Below are positions 34,185 to 42,527 of a DNA stretch of 64,000 nt, piece after piece. The stretch is from CAVQCT01 sp964371785. GTDB taxonomy: Bacteria; Zixibacteria; MSB-5A5; GN15; FEB-12. The stretch covers positions 372,001 to 436,000 of the forward strand of contig CAYJOL010000002.1 in the NCBI GenBank assembly GCA_964371785.1, in the 5' to 3' direction. The notes under the pieces were generated by a model, which worked only from the letters and a program-made list of their open reading frames with translations, made no database searches and had not been told where the DNA came from. How positions within the stretch are numbered: the first letter of the stretch is position 1; each line of letters opens with the position of its first letter. The position numbers and the translations under genes are program-made.

Positions 34185-34604
34185 TTATTCCGGCAATACC
34201 TCGAAACTCCTGACCACCTTGGTTTCCTGCTTAACCGTCTGACTGACAACACAATACTTGTCCTCTGATAACTCAATCGCCTGCTGCACTTTGTTTGCGT
34301 CAAGATTGCGGCCCCGGACGATATATTTGATCTCGATTGTATGAAATGGTCGCGGGTAGCTTTCTGACTGATGGGCGGTCAGCTCAATTTCAAGCGAAGT
34401 TAGTTCCTGCCGCTGCTTCTGAAGAATCCTGACGACATCGATTCCAGTGCACCCGGCTATTCCAAACAGTAGTAGCTCGGTTGGCTTATAGCCGGCTTCC
34501 TCGCCTCCTGCTGCTTTGGAGGTGTCGGTAATCAGTTTGTGTCCGAAAGCCGATGTCCCTTCGAATTTCATTCCGCCCGCCCACTTCATCTTGGTGGTCA
34601 TCAT
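34185..34604 (-). CDS. OsmC-family protein
   Basis: A 139-residue OsmC-like protein: MKWAGGMKFEGTSAFGHKLI, GYKPTELLLFGIAGCTGIDV with the first redox Cys, and SEDKYCVVSQTVK with the second. OsmC/Ohr proteins reduce peroxides or handle persulfides through these two cysteines. The frame opens at TTG 34625; ATG 34604 with GGGAG about 10 nt before it is preferred. First gene of the operon with DUF302, the selenoprotein candidate and FmdB. Confidence 0.9.
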   Translation of the reverse strand: MMTTKMKWAGGMKFEGTSAFGHKLITDTSKAAGGEEAGYKPTELLLFGIAGCTGIDVVRILQKQRQELTSLEIELTAHQSESYPRPFHTIEIKYIVRGRNLDANKVQQAIELSEDKYCVVSQTVKQETKVVRSFEVLPE

Positions 34605-34704
34605 CGCTTTTTGTCTCCCAAACAAGACGTCACTTTTCGCATCACACGTTTATTCAATTACCGCTTCGATAAGTATACACAAAATGCCGCACTTTTGGAA
34701 GTCC

Positions 34705-36756
34705 TTATAAACCGCGCAGCACCTGTCGGAGTTCAGCGGCGGTAGAAACCGGTTGTCGGCAGACTGAATTCACACACACATACGCCCTGGTCACACCATC
34801 GTCCGCTTTTCGTCCTTTAAATAACGGCACTTGTTCTCCTCCTGTTTCACTCACAGCCACCGTGCGATACGGAAGAAACACCGTATAGATCTCCCGAAGC
34901 ATCGCGTCTCGTTCATCCGATTTCCCGGTCAGCACGATCTCCACTTTGTCGGCAAGGAATTGCTGAAGCGCGAAGGTAGCGCTGCTCATGCCGCCGGGAT
35001 ACCGCTCCAGCAGTCCTGAAAGTTGTCTCAAAGCCGATTCGGCCTGCGTTAGGTAGGGCCGCTCATCCGTAAGACGGTTCAATCTCAGCAGGTTGCTGAT
35101 CATGTATGAACCGGGAGCGGGGATGGCGCTGTCTGTTTCTTCCGAAGGACGAAGAATGAGATCGTCCTGGTTATCCGGACGGAGAAAATACTTTCCCGAG
35201 TCATCCAGAAAGAGCAGGCGACATCGCTCGGCCAGATCCCTGGCTAACTGCAGCCATTTCGAGTTGTCGGTTGAAACATCAGATTCATACAGATCCAGTA
35301 ATCCGGCGATATAGAAGGCGTAGTCTTCCAGAAACTCGCCTTCGGAATGACGGCCGTCACGATAGGCGTGCCTGAGCACACCGCCGTGGTATAGTTCTCT
35401 CGTGATGAAGTCTGCGTTCTTCACCGCCGCCTCAAAATACTTCCTATCCCCGCTCACCTGATACCCCACAGCCATGGCGCTCAACATGAGACCGTTCCAC
35501 GAAGTAAGAATCTTGTCGTCGGTCAACGGGCGAACTCGAGTTGCACGAACGGCCAGGAGCTTTTGTTGAGCCATGAGCAAGAACGTGTCAAAATCTCCGT
35601 CGTAGTTCTTCCTTATCCGGTCTGATGCTCCGCTCAGGTGGAGAATGTTTTTGCCTTCGAAGTTTCCGCCCGCGGTGATGTTATAGTATTCTGCGAAGGG
35701 CGCCGCCTGGGGTCCGAGGGTTTCTTCGATTTCCTGCTTGCTCCATACGTAGTATTTCCCTTCGACACCTTCGCTGTCAGCGTCGAGAGCGCAGAAAAAT
35801 CCACCTGACGTGTCCGTCATTTCATTGAGTACGAAGTCAAGCGTTCCCCGTACGATATCCAGATACAGCTTATTGCCTGTCTGCTGAAATGCTTCGGCAT
35901 AAGTCTTCACCAACAGGGCATTATCATACAGCATTTTCTCGAAATGCGGCACTAACCAGCGCTCATCGGTGGAATAACGCGCAAACCCTCCAGCCAGCTG
36001 ATCGTAAATGCCCCCTCTGGCCATAGCCGTCAGAGCCTTCTCGGCGGCCTGTACATAGGCGAGGTCGCCACTCGTCTTGTAGTAGCGCAAAAATAGAGAC
36101 AGTTCCGGTGCGTGTGGGAACTTCGGAGCTGTTCCGAATCCTCCGTAGCTCTGATCGAAACTCCGCATGAGTGCTTCGGCTGAGCGCTTTATCGCGTCCG
36201 GACCAAGCAGGGTAGCCGACGGTGTCAACTGAAGACGGCTCGCTACCTGCTGGTAGATTTCTTCCGAAGAAGTGATAATCGATTCTCTTTCCTGCTCGAA
36301 GGCGGCGGCAATTTCCGTAATGACTTTCATGAACCCCGGCCGCCCATAGCGATCCTCGGGAGGGAAGTACGTCCCCGCAAAGAACGGCTTCAGGCCCGGC
36401 GTCAGAAATACCGACATCGGCCATCCTCCCTGCCCGGTCAGAGCCGTCGTGAATGACATATAGATCTGATCCAGATCCGGACGCTGCTCGCGGTCGACCT
36501 TAATGTTGACGTAGTATTTGTTAAGTATTGCCGCAATAGATTCGTTCTCGAATGACTCGCGTTCCATGACATGACACCAGTGACACGATGCATAACCGAT
36601 CGACAGGAAAATCGGCTTGTCTTCCTGAACGGCCTTCCCGATCGCCTCTCGTCCCCAAGTATACCAGGTTACCGGGTTGTGAGCGTGCTGCAAGAGATAG
36701 GGCGATGTCTCATGTATAAGATGATTCGTGTGTTCCGGTCTTGTTTGTTCGCTCAT
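34705..36756 (-). CDS. YyaL/DUF255 thioredoxin-fold protein
   Basis: A 683-residue protein of the DUF255 (YyaL, spermatogenesis-associated 20) family: N-terminal thioredoxin fold with NHLIHETSPYLLQHAHNPV and CxxC site C58-H-W-C61 (IGYASCHWCHVMERESFE), then an (alpha/alpha)6 glycosidase-like domain (GGFGTAPKFPH, FEKMLYDNALL, DDKILTSWNGLM). Function is unknown; the family is suspected of a redox or sugar-epimerase-like role. The frame can reach TTG 36882, but the family starts near ATG 36756. Alone in its transcription unit. Confidence 0.9.
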   Translation of the reverse strand: MSEQTRPEHTNHLIHETSPYLLQHAHNPVTWYTWGREAIGKAVQEDKPIFLSIGYASCHWCHVMERESFENESIAAILNKYYVNIKVDREQRPDLDQIYMSFTTALTGQGGWPMSVFLTPGLKPFFAGTYFPPEDRYGRPGFMKVITEIAAAFEQERESIITSSEEIYQQVASRLQLTPSATLLGPDAIKRSAEALMRSFDQSYGGFGTAPKFPHAPELSLFLRYYKTSGDLAYVQAAEKALTAMARGGIYDQLAGGFARYSTDERWLVPHFEKMLYDNALLVKTYAEAFQQTGNKLYLDIVRGTLDFVLNEMTDTSGGFFCALDADSEGVEGKYYVWSKQEIEETLGPQAAPFAEYYNITAGGNFEGKNILHLSGASDRIRKNYDGDFDTFLLMAQQKLLAVRATRVRPLTDDKILTSWNGLMLSAMAVGYQVSGDRKYFEAAVKNADFITRELYHGGVLRHAYRDGRHSEGEFLEDYAFYIAGLLDLYESDVSTDNSKWLQLARDLAERCRLLFLDDSGKYFLRPDNQDDLILRPSEETDSAIPAPGSYMISNLLRLNRLTDERPYLTQAESALRQLSGLLERYPGGMSSATFALQQFLADKVEIVLTGKSDERDAMLREIYTVFLPYRTVAVSETGGEQVPLFKGRKADDGVTRAYVCVNSVCRQPVSTAAELRQVLRGL

Positions 36757-36974
36757 ACTCAATAACGCTTTCGTGTCATCATTTTTCACTCTTTCACTTT
36801 CTTGAGCCACGGGCAACAGTAAGGTTCCTTTGTCATTCGAACAATTACCGTTGCCAGTGGTTCCACCAGGAACAATGTACAATCGGAACCGGCTTGGGCG
36901 AACAATTGTTTTACCCTTATGAAACTATTTGGAGAATAGCAAAACTATAGCATGGACGGAGAAGGAGTTGAAAA

Positions 36975-37970
36975 TTGAAAAGCAGACCTGTGACTCTAAT
37001 GGTTATTGCAGCCACCATCGGCATTGCCGCTATCGGCACCTTTTCCGGTCGGCTGTCAGCCAAACCGGAATCGAATGATCGCAAATTTACCTTTAGCTAC
37101 CAGTTTACCGTAAAAGACATTCCCGCCACCGCCAACGATGTCGAGTTGTATATTCCCATGCCTCCCAGTGATGAATATCAAACGGTCGGAAGAGTGAATA
37201 TCGAATCGCCCTATGTGTACAAGCAGATTGTCGACCCGGAATACGGCAACCATATTCTGCTTGTAGATGTCTCCGATGAAATTCCCCATGACATCGATAT
37301 GTCTGTCAGCTTCAACGTGGACCGCCAGGAGAATCGTGCGCTGGATGAGCCGAAGATGCAAAACCCGGAAACGCAGGAGAATCTTGAGCGATATCTTAAG
37401 CCGGATTCACTGGTGCCCGTTAACGGCAAAATTGCCGAGGAAGCCCGCTCTGTCGTTAATTCAAACATGACCGATATGGAGAAAATTGAAGCGCTTTATG
37501 AGCACCTGTTTGAAACCATGAAGTACGACAAGACCGTCGCCGGGTGGGGGCGTGGCGATGCCAATTTCGCCTGTGATTCCCGCCGCGGAAACTGCACCGA
37601 CATTCATTCGCTGTTTATCGGCATGGTCCGCTCGATCGGCATCCCGGCACGATTCATTATGGGCTTCCCGCTTCCCGAAGGGACGCAGGAAGGCGAGATT
37701 TCCGGCTACCACTGCTGGGCAGAATTCTATATCAAAGACCGCGGATGGATACCGGTGGATATTTCTGAAGCTATTCAGCATCCTGACGCCAAATCATATT
37801 TATTCGGTCACCTGGACCCCAATCGAGTTGCGTTCACAAGGGGACGGGATATCAAAGTCCCGACCGCCGATGGAGTCGAAACGCTCAACTATTTCATTTA
37901 TCCTTATGTGCTGGTCGATGGCAAGCCGTTCACTAATGTCACGACAAAGTTCGGATTCGCCGACAAATAA
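36975..37970 (+). CDS. Exported transglutaminase-like protein
   Basis: A 331-residue protein with an N-terminal signal or anchor (VTLMVIAATIGIAAIGTF), a beta-rich segment and a transglutaminase-like cysteine protease-fold core. The catalytic triad is C207 (RRGNCTDIHSLF), H246 (GYHCWAEFY) and D262 (WIPVDISEA). It may process peptides or crosslink in the periplasm. The start is TTG 36975, chosen because AAGGAG stands 7 nt before it. A terminator follows. The 218-bp gap to the divergent YyaL gene has no clear promoter. Confidence 0.85.
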   Translation: MKSRPVTLMVIAATIGIAAIGTFSGRLSAKPESNDRKFTFSYQFTVKDIPATANDVELYIPMPPSDEYQTVGRVNIESPYVYKQIVDPEYGNHILLVDVSDEIPHDIDMSVSFNVDRQENRALDEPKMQNPETQENLERYLKPDSLVPVNGKIAEEARSVVNSNMTDMEKIEALYEHLFETMKYDKTVAGWGRGDANFACDSRRGNCTDIHSLFIGMVRSIGIPARFIMGFPLPEGTQEGEISGYHCWAEFYIKDRGWIPVDISEAIQHPDAKSYLFGHLDPNRVAFTRGRDIKVPTADGVETLNYFIYPYVLVDGKPFTNVTTKFGFADK

Positions 37971-38001
37971 CCACTTATCGATGATCATTCGGAAATTAGC
38001 G

Positions 38002-38034
38002 CCGCTGTGCTCTTCCAGCACGGCGGTTTCTTTT
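38002..38034 (+). terminator. Terminator after the transglutaminase-like gene
   Basis: CCGCTGTGCT (38002-38011) pairs with AGCACGGCGG (38017-38026) with one G-T pair, followed by TTTCTTTT (38027-38034). Confidence 0.85.
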
Positions 38035-38060
38035 GGAACGGGAGACTTTCCCACAGTATG

Positions 38061-39536
38061 TTAGTCAATTGACATGGGGAAATTAAAGAATGTCGATAAC
38101 CTGATATTCAGGTATGCTGACGTCCTGTTGTCATTCTCCACATGGTCGAAGTTTGCATGATGCATCAATCCGGTCATGCCCTGAACAAACACATGATTCC
38201 CGATAAAGCCTGCTATTCCGAGTCCGACCGAGAGTGTTTTTTCAACTACGCCGGTCGGAAATGGCTCGCGGTAAGACCCTTGAATATCCAGCCACGGACT
38301 GCTCCACGGCTCATACACACTTCCCTCGCCCTGCCGATGGTACGATAAAGTCATCAGACCTCGCATATACTCGCCGAACCACCGTGTTACCTCGGCCCGC
38401 AAGAGATCGTAATCGTTGCCCTCGGCGGCTCCCAACAAACTATGTTGATACTCATAACGATTGCGCGGAAGCGGCTGATTGAACGTACGATTGGTCACCC
38501 GGGTATACTCCAGCTGGACATCTACCCGGGGCATAACATCGATCACTTCGCCACCAACCAGCAAACCATACTCGTTCGGCTCCTGGTCGCCCTGGGATTT
38601 CTTCTCAATCTGAAAATCATCGATCAACAGCTGTCCGAACAGACGCAACCGCTTGGCCGGAGAATAGCTCGCGTCCAAACCGAGAAGGGTGTTGTCGTTA
38701 ATATTGTCATTGAGCTGTTCAGCGTGAAAGAACAGAAGTGGATTCAGGTAATTCAATTCTAAGGTTCGTCCCGCTCCTGCAAAAATCACGGTCTCAAATA
38801 GTCCTATCCGGAGATTGTCCGCAAGATGAAGGTCAAGCCGATGTCCGGCAAAATATCTGTTTTCGAATACGGCACCGGAATCCGTCAGGCTATTTTGTCC
38901 ATCGAGACGAGCCAGCCGATACGAGATGACCAGATGGCCCCAGCGTACGGTATAGGCGAACCCATCGAGATTATTGGTGGCGGCCAGTACGAGTGATTCG
39001 CGTGGTCCCCAGAAAGAAGCGAATCGCCCGAACATCAGGTCGATTGTTTTTGTCTGATATGCAACAAACGCCTGCTCGACACCGCCGGCGAGCCCCCGCC
39101 ATTTTTTCCCGCTGTAAAAGGGATCTTTTGCCTTGCGCTGGTCCAGTGAAAAATTACCGTAGGCGAATATCTTGTCGGACGAATGGGCCGCAAACCCGGC
39201 ACGGTATGATTCGTATCCGGCCGGATGGGTCAGGCGCGAGGATTGAAAGTCTTCGGCCGCGAATACAAATAGCTGAATGTCACTCTCCGTAATCTGTCTC
39301 ACGTATTCGAGTGGCCCAAAGGAAAACTGCTGCTTCGAATCGCTGAATGGGCCTAACTGATAATCGAATCGATCGTACGTGAGCGCTTCCTGCCGGTGCC
39401 ATCGTCCGTAAAGAAAGTCATACTCCGGCTGTCCAACCGGCAGTATTGAACTGCTTGAGGCGACAAGCGGGATAAACTCAAGAAGGAGGAGTGAAATCAC
39501 TAATCTGGAATATAAACGGGTCACTCGAGCATCCAT
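38061..39536 (-). CDS. Wzi-like capsule assembly outer-membrane protein
   Basis: A 491-residue protein with a signal peptide (LVISLLLLEFIPLVASS) and about 16 amphipathic strands, ending in the phenylalanine-type barrel terminus region (AYLNIRLSTFFNFPMSID). Motifs such as FGRFASFWGPRESLVLAATN and LNYLNPLLFFHAEQLN match the Wzi/capsule-assembly family, which anchors exported polysaccharide at the outer membrane. It lies 64 nt after the glycosylphosphotransferase gene and completes the EPS group. Confidence 0.8.
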   Translation of the reverse strand: MDARVTRLYSRLVISLLLLEFIPLVASSSSILPVGQPEYDFLYGRWHRQEALTYDRFDYQLGPFSDSKQQFSFGPLEYVRQITESDIQLFVFAAEDFQSSRLTHPAGYESYRAGFAAHSSDKIFAYGNFSLDQRKAKDPFYSGKKWRGLAGGVEQAFVAYQTKTIDLMFGRFASFWGPRESLVLAATNNLDGFAYTVRWGHLVISYRLARLDGQNSLTDSGAVFENRYFAGHRLDLHLADNLRIGLFETVIFAGAGRTLELNYLNPLLFFHAEQLNDNINDNTLLGLDASYSPAKRLRLFGQLLIDDFQIEKKSQGDQEPNEYGLLVGGEVIDVMPRVDVQLEYTRVTNRTFNQPLPRNRYEYQHSLLGAAEGNDYDLLRAEVTRWFGEYMRGLMTLSYHRQGEGSVYEPWSSPWLDIQGSYREPFPTGVVEKTLSVGLGIAGFIGNHVFVQGMTGLMHHANFDHVENDNRTSAYLNIRLSTFFNFPMSID

Positions 39537-39600
39537 GCTACAAGGTTTCTGTAAATGTACCCGGATCGACCCTGCCGGGTCAACAAGAACAGGGAGGAAC

Positions 39601-41133
39601 TTACGACGCTCCGGAGCCTTTAATAACGGCTGGGATTGTTTTCGCGATTATCTTGGTGTCCTCCCATAGCGACCAGTTGTCGATATACTGAAGGTCAAGA
39701 CGCATCCACTCCTCGAAATCGACATTATTACGACCGCCTACCTGCCAGGTGCAAGTGACTCCCGGCTTGACCGATAGCTTACGCCGCTGCCACGGTTCGA
39801 ATTGAGCAACTTCACCCGGTAATGGCGGCCGAGGCCCGACCAGCGACATATGCCCCAAAAGTACGTTGATGAACTGGGGAACTTCGTCGATGGATGTTTT
39901 GCGAAGGATGCGGCCGACCCGGGTGATTCTGGGGTCATTGCGTATCTTGAATACCGGGCCGGACATCTCATTCAGTTCTTGAAATCTGTGTCTGATTTTC
40001 TCGGCATCAGCGCACATGGTCCGGAATTTGTAGAGATAAAACGGCTTTCCGTTAAGTCCGCTGCGCACCTGCTTGAAAAAGACCGGTCCTCTGGTGTCAA
40101 GTTTGATGGCGGCCGCCACGACGGCAAACAGTGGGGAGAGCAATATCAGACCGACAAGCGCGCCAAATTTGTCGACCAGACTCTTGGCAAAGAGCAGAAA
40201 TTCGTTTTCCGGCGTAGCCCGGTACAATAGTACCGGCGTGCCATTTATGTAGGCAGGCTTTACACTCGTAATATTCGGATCATGTATGACCGGCAAATAG
40301 CAAACGGGGACGCCCATTTTTTCGGCTGTAATGAACAGTGCCTCGGTTCTCGACAGGTCCGCCGGTTCAACAGCCACGACCACAACATCGACCTGACGGG
40401 TACTGATAATCGCGGCCGCGTTTGTCGGATGACCGATCAACGGCACATCGCGATAGCTCCACATTCCCTCCCGTTCATAGTCAAGAAAACCGACCAGGCT
40501 CGCTTCAAGCTCGGCCGAGTCCAGTATCACGTTGGCGGCTTTCTGCGCGCGCTTTCCGGTGCCGACTATGATTACGTGCTTTTCGTGGAGAGGTCGGCCG
40601 GCCTGGTTGAACTCGGCGCTGATGCGTTTGAGAATTCTTCGGCTCACCTTCATCCAGGCAACCTGAAATGCGAGATTCAAGACGACAAAAGTGAACAGTA
40701 TAGTAACCGGTACTGACCATCCCATAATGAAGCAAGCGGCCAACACCATGACTGAAATCCGCAACTCATCATCGATCACCTGTCCCACCTTCTTTCGCAC
40801 CACATATGCCGAGAGCACCGGTTTCGGTCCGCGTGAGAAATATTGTATCCCGCGCCCCAATACCGTCGCAATAGTCAGCCCGAGGGTTAAATTGCTTAGC
40901 GAGCCGGCTGTGGCGAAAACGGCAAGGACTACCGCCGCTGAAATGAAATGAGCCCCTGTCTGCCCGGATAACAAGAGCGCTATCTTCCGATACACGCGTT
41001 TCATAAACAAAACCCGATGGACTTGCGACTGCCGTGTGCTGACAGCGCCGTCGATATCGTCCCCTTTGAATACTGGTTCGGCGAATGCTCCAACTTCATT
41101 CCCCATGCGTATCGTATCGGTGTTCCAGTTCAT
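39601..41133 (-). CDS. Polyprenyl glycosylphosphotransferase (EPS initiation)
   Basis: A 510-residue WbaP/WcaJ-type enzyme that moves a sugar-1-phosphate onto undecaprenyl phosphate to begin a polysaccharide repeat unit. It has four N-terminal membrane spans (70-155), a CoA-binding-like domain (HVIIVGTGKRAQKAANVILD), a further span (LVGLILLSPLFAVVAAAIKL), and the catalytic domain with FKQVRSGLNGKPFYLYKFRT, MSLVGPRPPLPGEV and KPGVTCTWQVGGRN. The motifs are intact. It lies 32 nt after the aminotransferase-fold gene. Confidence 0.93.
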   Translation of the reverse strand: MNWNTDTIRMGNEVGAFAEPVFKGDDIDGAVSTRQSQVHRVLFMKRVYRKIALLLSGQTGAHFISAAVVLAVFATAGSLSNLTLGLTIATVLGRGIQYFSRGPKPVLSAYVVRKKVGQVIDDELRISVMVLAACFIMGWSVPVTILFTFVVLNLAFQVAWMKVSRRILKRISAEFNQAGRPLHEKHVIIVGTGKRAQKAANVILDSAELEASLVGFLDYEREGMWSYRDVPLIGHPTNAAAIISTRQVDVVVVAVEPADLSRTEALFITAEKMGVPVCYLPVIHDPNITSVKPAYINGTPVLLYRATPENEFLLFAKSLVDKFGALVGLILLSPLFAVVAAAIKLDTRGPVFFKQVRSGLNGKPFYLYKFRTMCADAEKIRHRFQELNEMSGPVFKIRNDPRITRVGRILRKTSIDEVPQFINVLLGHMSLVGPRPPLPGEVAQFEPWQRRKLSVKPGVTCTWQVGGRNNVDFEEWMRLDLQYIDNWSLWEDTKIIAKTIPAVIKGSGAS

Positions 41134-41165
41134 TACTTTAGCCGAGACCTTACTACTTGATTTTG

Positions 41166-42227
41166 CTACGCTTTCTGGGCAATCTTGACGCTCCGATTCC
41201 GCTCCTTAACGGCACCTTCAAGCAGCCGGGTAACCGTTCGATCCGTATCCGGCGTCTTTGCGGCTTCTGCTCCCCTCTGCAGGGACAGCCGGCGACGGTC
41301 CTGCGTCCTCATCGAGTAGTACTGACGCGGCATCTGTTCAATGGCTTTCAAGAACTTATCATTTGAAAGGGGTGACTGAATTCGATACCGGAGATAGTTC
41401 CTCATCTGTGGATAACCATCGAGATTCTCTACTGAAATCTTGTACCCGGCCAGGAAATTACCGACATCCTTCGGGCTTGCGACTCGCATGAGAAGAAAAT
41501 CGGTAGCCGTGATGCGGCTTTGCACACCGAGTTTCGCGAGGGCGTTGGTGACTCGAAGCGACTCCTCATGAATCTCCGCAAGCCGCTGTTCGAGAATGCC
41601 ACGGTTGGTGAGCACGGCGAAGATCGTCTTACGGACAATCGGTGAGATTACTGAAGGGCGGGTCGATTCTTTTATGGATCTTATCAGTTCCGCCGGAGCG
41701 AGAACATATCCGCTGTCTGCCGAGTAGATCCCGAATGAAGCCGTGAATGAGCGTATCACTACGACATTCGTGTAAAGGTTGAGAAGTTGCGCGGCGGTGA
41801 TGCCGAAATAGTCGAAGAAATACTCATCGACTATTACGAGTCCATTCGGAACTGCCCCAGCCAGCCTCTCCAACTCGGCCAGTGAGTAATTGGCGCCGGT
41901 GACCCGGTTCGGATTGGCAACGTAGACGAAGTCGAACGGATTCTCTATCCGCTCCAGAATCGCTTCAGTATTCCCGCTGAATGGCGAAGGCGGGATTACT
42001 TCGACAAGACTGACCTCAGCCATGTCGGCCGCAATCTCAATATCCGGCGTCACATGACCGGCGCAGACTAGTCGACAGCCGGCCTGATACTTGAGTTTGA
42101 GTATTGCTGATAAGTGGGAAGTGACGTCTGAAAACAGGTCTATCATCTGCCTGTCAGTTTTGGCTGAATGAGCCAACAGTTCAAGCAGGTCGTCTACCTG
42201 TGCCGTTCCTAGGGCTTGCACTTGCAT
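41166..42227 (-). CDS. Aminotransferase-fold protein lacking the PLP lysine
   Basis: A 353-residue protein with the fold type I layout of histidinol-phosphate aminotransferases: ENPFDFVYVANPNRVTGANY, GLVIVDEYFFDYFG with the PLP-binding Asp and Tyr, then VVIRSFTASFGIYSADSGY. In active relatives this last segment reads SF-S-K-A-FG; here the lysine position is alanine (A163, codon GCT 41741-41739). Without it a PLP Schiff base cannot form, so the protein is probably a regulator, binder or scaffold in exopolysaccharide synthesis rather than an aminotransferase. The C-terminal 60 residues are an extra basic tail. Confidence 0.72.
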   Translation of the reverse strand: MQVQALGTAQVDDLLELLAHSAKTDRQMIDLFSDVTSHLSAILKLKYQAGCRLVCAGHVTPDIEIAADMAEVSLVEVIPPSPFSGNTEAILERIENPFDFVYVANPNRVTGANYSLAELERLAGAVPNGLVIVDEYFFDYFGITAAQLLNLYTNVVVIRSFTASFGIYSADSGYVLAPAELIRSIKESTRPSVISPIVRKTIFAVLTNRGILEQRLAEIHEESLRVTNALAKLGVQSRITATDFLLMRVASPKDVGNFLAGYKISVENLDGYPQMRNYLRYRIQSPLSNDKFLKAIEQMPRQYYSMRTQDRRRLSLQRGAEAAKTPDTDRTVTRLLEGAVKERNRSVKIAQKA

Positions 42228-42527
42228 GTTGGGGCCTTTCGTTAACCTTCCAGAAAATCCATTTTCTCCTCTGATTCATCGCAAACCTAGTGCCGGGCTG
42301 TGCTGAAATTGCACATCAACAGATAACCTCTTGATATACAGCACACTATCAGCGAACCGAATCCGTCCGGCTTACTTTGGCTTCGCCCTGGGAGTCCTAA
42401 ATCGCGACTCTTTTTCCCGATAGACTGAAAAGTTTTCCCCGGTGAATAAAGACCGGTGGGGCTGCCCCCACCGGTCCTTTTAGGAAGGTAAGAAAAGAAA
42501 AATGCTGTAACGGATTTGTATTTGTGG
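42228..42527 (-). other. 300-bp gap with a terminator (42452-42475) after the SLBB gene
   Basis: The stretch between the SLBB gene and the aminotransferase-fold gene contains a 10-bp perfect hairpin ACCGGTGGGG (42452-42461)/CCCCACCGGT (42466-42475). On the minus strand it is followed by TCTTTATT and so ends the SLBB transcript; on the other strand CCTTTT follows. The downstream genes must therefore have a promoter in the remaining 220 bp, or read-through; no convincing promoter was seen. Confidence 0.7.
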
